From Paraburkholderia unamae (lineage in GTDB: Bacteria > Pseudomonadota > Gammaproteobacteria > Burkholderiales > Burkholderiaceae), in NCBI RefSeq assembly GCF_003268775.1, contig NZ_QLSU01000018.1, forward strand, positions 1 to 64,000: a stretch of 64,000 bases of DNA, given 5' to 3'. This document shows positions 60,691-64,000 of this stretch, one piece after another; position 1 is the stretch's first letter; each line of letters starts with the position of its first letter. The notes below the pieces were generated by a model. The model searched no databases. It was not told where the DNA came from and saw only the letters and a program-made list of their open reading frames with translations. The position numbers were made by a program, and so were the translations under genes.

Positions 60691-60773
60691 TTAACTATGG
60701 AGTCCTTTGTAATATTCATCGATCCTGTCCGCTCGACCGAGCGCGCCTCAGCCGATGCAGGGTCGCCCTGTGC

Positions 60774-61574
60774 TCAAACGTTGGAGAGTTCCCTGGCAGC
60801 GGGCGCTTTCGATGTGCGTTTCGTGCCAGGTTTGAGCCAGGCTTCGCTCACTGCGGCGGCTTCGCGGCGTAACGCAAGCGCGAGCGTCTCCTCGCGCTCG
60901 CTAATGCGGTCGCTGAGCGCGGCAATGCTGATCGCGCCAATCGGGTAGCCGTCGGGGTCATGCAGCGCCACGGCAATGCCGCCCATGCGCTCGACCACCA
61001 CGTCGAGCAGCAACGCATAGCCTCGCGCGCGCGTTGCCGCCACTTCGCGGCGCAGCATGGCGGCGCTGAAATGCGGGTAGCGCCTGAGCGTGGGGACGAT
61101 GGCCGCAAGCGTCGCCTCCATCTCGGCGTCGGGCAGCGCGGCCAGCAGCGCGAGACTGCCCGCGCCCACACCGAGCGGGCGGCGGCTGCCCACGTTCAGA
61201 TAGTTCGCGCGAATAGGAAAGGTGCCCGGACGCATCTCGATGCAGACCGACTCCTGGCCGCTCGGCACGGACAGGATCACGCTGTCCTCGCAGCTTTGCG
61301 CGAGGCGGATCAGCGCCGGGCGCACCACGGCGCGCAGGTCGATGCGATGCACGCTGGTGGCGCGCAGCACCAGCCACTCGGGCCCCACGGAATAGGCCTT
61401 CGAACTCTCGTCGCGCACGACGAAACCTTCGGCCACGAGCGTGTCGAGCAGGCGCAGCGCCGAGGCCTTGTCGATGCCGGCCGCGCCCGCGAGATCGGTC
61501 AAACGGGTATTGCGCTGGTCGGACAGCACACGCATCAGCCTGCAAGCTTTCTGAACCGACGTCGACAGCGCCAT
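60774..61574 (-). CDS. IclR-family transcriptional regulator
   Basis: A 266-aa regulator. Winged helix at about 10-75 (ALSTSVQKACRLMRVLSDQ, LTDLAGAAGIDKASALRLLDTLVAEGFV), then the IclR ligand domain (GVGAGSLALLAALPDAEM, GIAVALHDPDGYPIGAISIA). GGAG lies 8 nt before ATG 61574. It is 84 nt upstream of the acyl-CoA synthetase gene on the same strand and is the probable regulator of the long catabolic operon. A short dyad CGCTCG-AC-CGAGCG lies in that gap at 60730-60743. Confidence 0.9.
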   Translation of the reverse strand: MALSTSVQKACRLMRVLSDQRNTRLTDLAGAAGIDKASALRLLDTLVAEGFVVRDESSKAYSVGPEWLVLRATSVHRIDLRAVVRPALIRLAQSCEDSVILSVPSGQESVCIEMRPGTFPIRANYLNVGSRRPLGVGAGSLALLAALPDAEMEATLAAIVPTLRRYPHFSAAMLRREVAATRARGYALLLDVVVERMGGIAVALHDPDGYPIGAISIAALSDRISEREETLALALRREAAAVSEAWLKPGTKRTSKAPAARELSNV

Positions 61575-61742
61575 TGCAGCGTCTCCGGAATCTGGAATTT
61601 TATGGAACGAAACTAGCAAAACGTCGCTTTCTGGCTTTATAGCGGCTGACCGCCCGCCCTGTCATTGCGCATTGCACAAAAGTTTTGCGGAGTGAAACTC
61701 TCGCCGCGCGCGGCGTCATGCTCACCAGCGCTTCGGGAAGCT

Positions 61743-62657
61743 TCAGTCGAGCGACGCCGCGAGCATGCGCGAAACGTCCGCGACGAGCGCATCGACCGCC
61801 ACCCGCACCTTCGAAGGCATGTGCCGCGACGTCAGCCGCACGACATGCACCTCGTCGCCCAGCACGGTGTTGCTGTCCATCACGAGTTCGAGGCGGCCGT
61901 CGTTCAGGTACGGGCTCATGAGCCAGCACGGCAGCCACGCAAGACCGGCCCCGGCGGCGGCCGCGTCGGCAATCGCCAGCAGGTCGTCGAAGCACAGGCG
62001 CGAGGCGAGGCGGCATTCGCGCACCTCGCCGCCCGGATCGCGCACGCGCCACGACGCGGTTTGACCCGCGCGGCCATAGGCAATGCCCGCGTGCGTGGCG
62101 AGCGCCGCCCAGTCGGCGGGCTTGCCATGCCGCGCGAGATACTCGGGCGAGGCGCAAATGCCCATGTGCTGCACGCCCAGCCGCCGCGCGACGAGCGTGC
62201 CGTGATCGGGCAGCGCGCCAATGCGCACGGCGAGGTCGAAGCCGTCGTCGGCGAGATCGGCCACGCGGTCGCTGAACGAAAGCTCGACATTGAGCCGCGG
62301 ATACTGCTCCACGAGCCGCCGCACCACGGGCGCGACGCACTGGCGCCCGAACAGCACGGGCGCGGTGATGCGCAGCCGCCCCGAGGGCTCGCGCCGCCCG
62401 TGGTCGAGCGCGGCCTCCACGGCGCTCAGGTCGCTCAGCACGCGACGGCATTGCTCGTAGTAGGCGTGACCTTCGTCGGTGAGGCTCAGGCTGCGTGTGG
62501 TTCGCTGCAAGAGCCGCACGCCCAGGCGCTGCTCCAGCCGCGCGACGATCTTGGCGACCGCCGAGCGCGTCACGCCAAGGCGCGCGCCCGCTGCCGCGAA
62601 GCTGCCCGCATCCACCACGTCCACGAATTCCGCCACGCCGCTCAGCCGTTCGCTCAT
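61743..62657 (-). CDS. LysR-family regulator divergent from quinone-reductase-like gene
   Basis: A 304-aa LysR-type protein, HTH at about 15-65 (DAGSFAAAGARLGVTRSAVAKIVARLEQRL), then the effector domain (SGRLRITAPVLFGRQCVAPVVRRL). ATG 62657 has AGGAG 7 nt upstream. It is divergent, across 112 nt, from an alcohol dehydrogenase/quinone reductase gene that it probably controls. Confidence 0.9.
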   Translation of the reverse strand: MSERLSGVAEFVDVVDAGSFAAAGARLGVTRSAVAKIVARLEQRLGVRLLQRTTRSLSLTDEGHAYYEQCRRVLSDLSAVEAALDHGRREPSGRLRITAPVLFGRQCVAPVVRRLVEQYPRLNVELSFSDRVADLADDGFDLAVRIGALPDHGTLVARRLGVQHMGICASPEYLARHGKPADWAALATHAGIAYGRAGQTASWRVRDPGGEVRECRLASRLCFDDLLAIADAAAAGAGLAWLPCWLMSPYLNDGRLELVMDSNTVLGDEVHVVRLTSRHMPSKVRVAVDALVADVSRMLAASLD

Positions 62658-62685
62658 GCTCACACTCCTTTTTTGTATCCTTGAT

Positions 62686-62722
62686 GGCGACAGTGGGTCG
62701 CCTGAATCTCACCAATGTCGCC
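62686..62722. promoter_or_regulatory. Inverted repeat between LysR gene and dehydrogenase gene
   Basis: GGCGACA at 62686-62692 and TGTCGCC at 62716-62722 with a third TCGCC core at 62698-62702. Spaced copies in a divergent gap are typical of LysR-type binding. Confidence 0.5.
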
Positions 62723-62769
62723 CTGTGAGCAACATTATCATGGCTGCTCCAACTCGTACCGGAGCAGTC

Positions 62770-63786
62770 ATGAAGGCATGGAAACTCAAGGCCGGCGCTG
62801 GCGTGGGCGCACTCGCGCGCGCCGACTTCACGCCGCGCGCGGCCGGCCCGCACGATGTGGTGGTGAAAGTTCACGCGGCCTCGCTCAACTATCGCGACCT
62901 GATGTTCGCGCGCGGCGACTATCTGGGCCTGGGCGACGCCTCGCTCGTGCCGCTCGCCGACGGCGCGGGCGAAGTCGTCGAGGTCGGCGCGGCCGTGACG
63001 CGCTTCCAACCCGGCGAGCGCGTCATCAACACCTACTTCCCGCACTGGATCGACGGCGACGCCACTCCGTCGAAGGTGAGCGGCACGCCGGGCGCGCAGT
63101 TCGACGGCGTGCTGGCCGAGCACTTCGTCGCCACGGAAAGCTCGCTCGTCGCGATCCCGTCGCATCTGAGCTACGAGGAAGCCGCGACGATCTCGTGCGC
63201 CGGCATTACCGCATGGAACGCGATCTTCGCCGACGGCCGCGCGCAGCCCGGCGCGACCGTGGCGCTGCTCGGCACCGGCGGCGTGTCGATCTGGGCGTTG
63301 CAGCTCGCCCACGCGGCGGGGTTGCGCACCATCGCCACCTCGTCGAGCGATGCGAAACTCGAACGCGCCCGCGCGCTCGGCGCGAACGCAACCATCAACT
63401 ACCGCACGCAGCCCGAGTGGCAGAACGAAGTGCTGCGCGTAACGGGCGGCGAAGGCGCGGACATCGTGGTCGAGGTGGGTGGCCGCGATACGCTGCCGCG
63501 CTCGGTGGCGGCGGCGAAAATGGGCGGGCTCGTTTCGATCATCGGCGGCGTGACGAGCTTTGCGGGGCCGGAGCTGGGCTTGCTACCTGTGATCGGCGGC
63601 ATGAAGCGGCTGCACGGCGTGATGGTCGGCAGCCGGGCGATGCTCGAAAGCGTCACGCGCTTCGTTGAGGCGCAGCAGATCCGGCCCGTGGTGGACCGCG
63701 TGTTCGGCTTCGACGAAGCGCCCGAGGCTTACGCGTGGCTGGAAGCCGGCAAGCACTTCGGCAAGGTCGTGATCCGCGTGGCCTGA
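62770..63786 (+). CDS. MDR-family NAD(P)-dependent alcohol dehydrogenase/quinone reductase
   Basis: A 338-aa medium-chain dehydrogenase. N-terminal GroES-like domain with ASLNYRDLMFARGDYLGL and PLADGAGEVVEVGAAV, then the nucleotide fold VALLGTGGVSIWALQLAHAAG and GADIVVEVGGRDT. The usual catalytic zinc cysteine and structural-zinc cysteine cluster are absent (NYRD and ADGAGE in their place), so it is a zinc-free quinone-reductase-like enzyme. GGAG is 5 nt before ATG 62770. Substrate unknown. Confidence 0.88.
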   Translation: MKAWKLKAGAGVGALARADFTPRAAGPHDVVVKVHAASLNYRDLMFARGDYLGLGDASLVPLADGAGEVVEVGAAVTRFQPGERVINTYFPHWIDGDATPSKVSGTPGAQFDGVLAEHFVATESSLVAIPSHLSYEEAATISCAGITAWNAIFADGRAQPGATVALLGTGGVSIWALQLAHAAGLRTIATSSSDAKLERARALGANATINYRTQPEWQNEVLRVTGGEGADIVVEVGGRDTLPRSVAAAKMGGLVSIIGGVTSFAGPELGLLPVIGGMKRLHGVMVGSRAMLESVTRFVEAQQIRPVVDRVFGFDEAPEAYAWLEAGKHFGKVVIRVA

Positions 63787-63788
63787 GC

Positions 63789-63815
63789 GACGTGAGGGAC
63801 GTGAGGGACGTGAGC
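63789..63815 (+). repeat. Three tandem 9-bp repeats after the dehydrogenase gene
   Basis: Units GACGTGAGG, GACGTGAGG and GACGTGAGC begin 3 nt after the stop codon. The unit resembles the repeat inside pqqB. Confidence 0.8.
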
Positions 63816-63849
63816 GACCCGAGCGCCGTGGTGCATCTGCGGCACAAAA

Positions 63850-63879
63850 GCAAAGCGGGCCTCAATGGGCCCGCTTTGC
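63850..63879. terminator. 12-bp hairpin terminator
   Basis: GCAAAGCGGGCC-TCAATG-GGCCCGCTTTGC, a perfect stem. On the minus strand it is followed by TTTTGTG, so it best fits the end of the leftward gene at 63899, and may also stop rightward transcripts. Confidence 0.75.
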
Positions 63880-63898
63880 GCACCTTACGGCATAGGCA

Positions 63899-64000
63899 TC
63901 AGAAAACCGGATGCCCGTTGATCAGGCTCGGCAGCCAGGTCGAAAAAAGCGGCACGTAGGTGACGAGATTGATCGCGCTGAAAATCGCCAGATAGTACGG
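63899..64000 (-). CDS. C-terminal fragment of a membrane transporter, probably TRAP large permease
   Basis: Only 33 residues and the stop codon lie in the window: a hydrophobic segment YYLAIFSAINLVTYVPLF, then STWLPSLINGHPVF. The last membrane helix followed by xxWLP is the style of DctM-type TRAP permeases, but other transporters cannot be excluded from so little sequence. The gene continues beyond the right edge. Confidence 0.5.
   Translation of the reverse strand, partial: PYYLAIFSAINLVTYVPLFSTWLPSLINGHPVF

Noticed and set aside
1..64000. CRISPR arrays, tRNA or rRNA genes, prophage genes
   Set aside because: I saw no regularly spaced repeats, no cloverleaf with CCA-type end, and no phage structural or integrase proteins in the window.

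Overview
The window is GC-rich, densely coded DNA. Gene content and protein style fit a Burkholderiaceae beta-proteobacterium (Paraburkholderia/Caballeronia/Burkholderia type); this is inferred from recognised families, not from a marker gene. I found no rRNA, tRNA or CRISPR array. The only mobile DNA is the 3' end of an IS256-family transposase at the left edge.

Region 1 (0.5-13.9 kb) is a C1-oxidation and PQQ island. Three leftward genes look like methylofuran biosynthesis (mfnD-, mfnF- and mfnE-like). Rightward run a hisA-like gene, the formyltransferase/hydrolase genes fhcB-A-D-C, a cytochrome b561, pqqB-C-D-E and a NarL-type response regulator. Its sensor kinase is convergent and overlaps it. 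pqqA, fae, mch, mtdB and any methanol dehydrogenase gene are not in the window. Region 2 (14.9-22.6 kb) holds a TonB-dependent receptor, a YVTN beta-propeller protein and a TonB-ExbB-ExbD set. This resembles the PQQ-uptake pair yncD(pqqU)/yncE and probably serves PQQ traffic. Two HAD phosphatases of the CbbY and CbbZ/Gph type follow.

Region 3 (22.6-33.8 kb) has an ArsR/SRPBCC pair and a FadR-type regulator with a clear operator. A probable amine or amino-acid catabolic set follows (OrdL/PuuB-like oxidase, sugar-porter MFS, DapA-family lyase/aldolase, PuuC-like aldehyde dehydrogenase, YddG exporter). After it come a MocR-type regulator and an exported Gln/Tyr-rich protein. Region 4 (33.9-47.3 kb) contains a GGDEF-EAL protein, a PhyH-family oxygenase with a divergent LacI regulator, LysR-mmsA, and two TIM-barrel isomerase genes around a second LacI regulator. 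A ferredoxin-reductase-like flavoprotein follows. A 30-bp element is repeated at two promoters here (26/30 identical). Between mmsA and the first TIM-barrel gene lie two overlapping small membrane-protein ORFs behind a terminator.

Region 5 (46.4-61.6 kb) looks like a catabolic system for an unknown carboxylic or branched acid. A LysR regulator faces an AtuA-family gene across a 12-bp inverted repeat; a small AtuA-associated protein and an ACS-family MFS follow. Converging on this is a long leftward run: IclR regulator, NDP-forming acyl-CoA synthetase, a two-TM protein, TctA-type permease, acyl-CoA dehydrogenase, SDR, APH-like kinase, CoA-transferase A/B, thiolase and a DUF35 Zn-ribbon protein. 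The kinase plus acyl-CoA dehydrogenase recalls LvaA/LvaC and the ACAD10/11 fusions, which handle 4-hydroxyacyl-CoA. Region 6 (61.7-64 kb) is a LysR regulator divergent from a zinc-free quinone-reductase-like dehydrogenase, then the 3' end of a transporter gene, probably a TRAP large permease.
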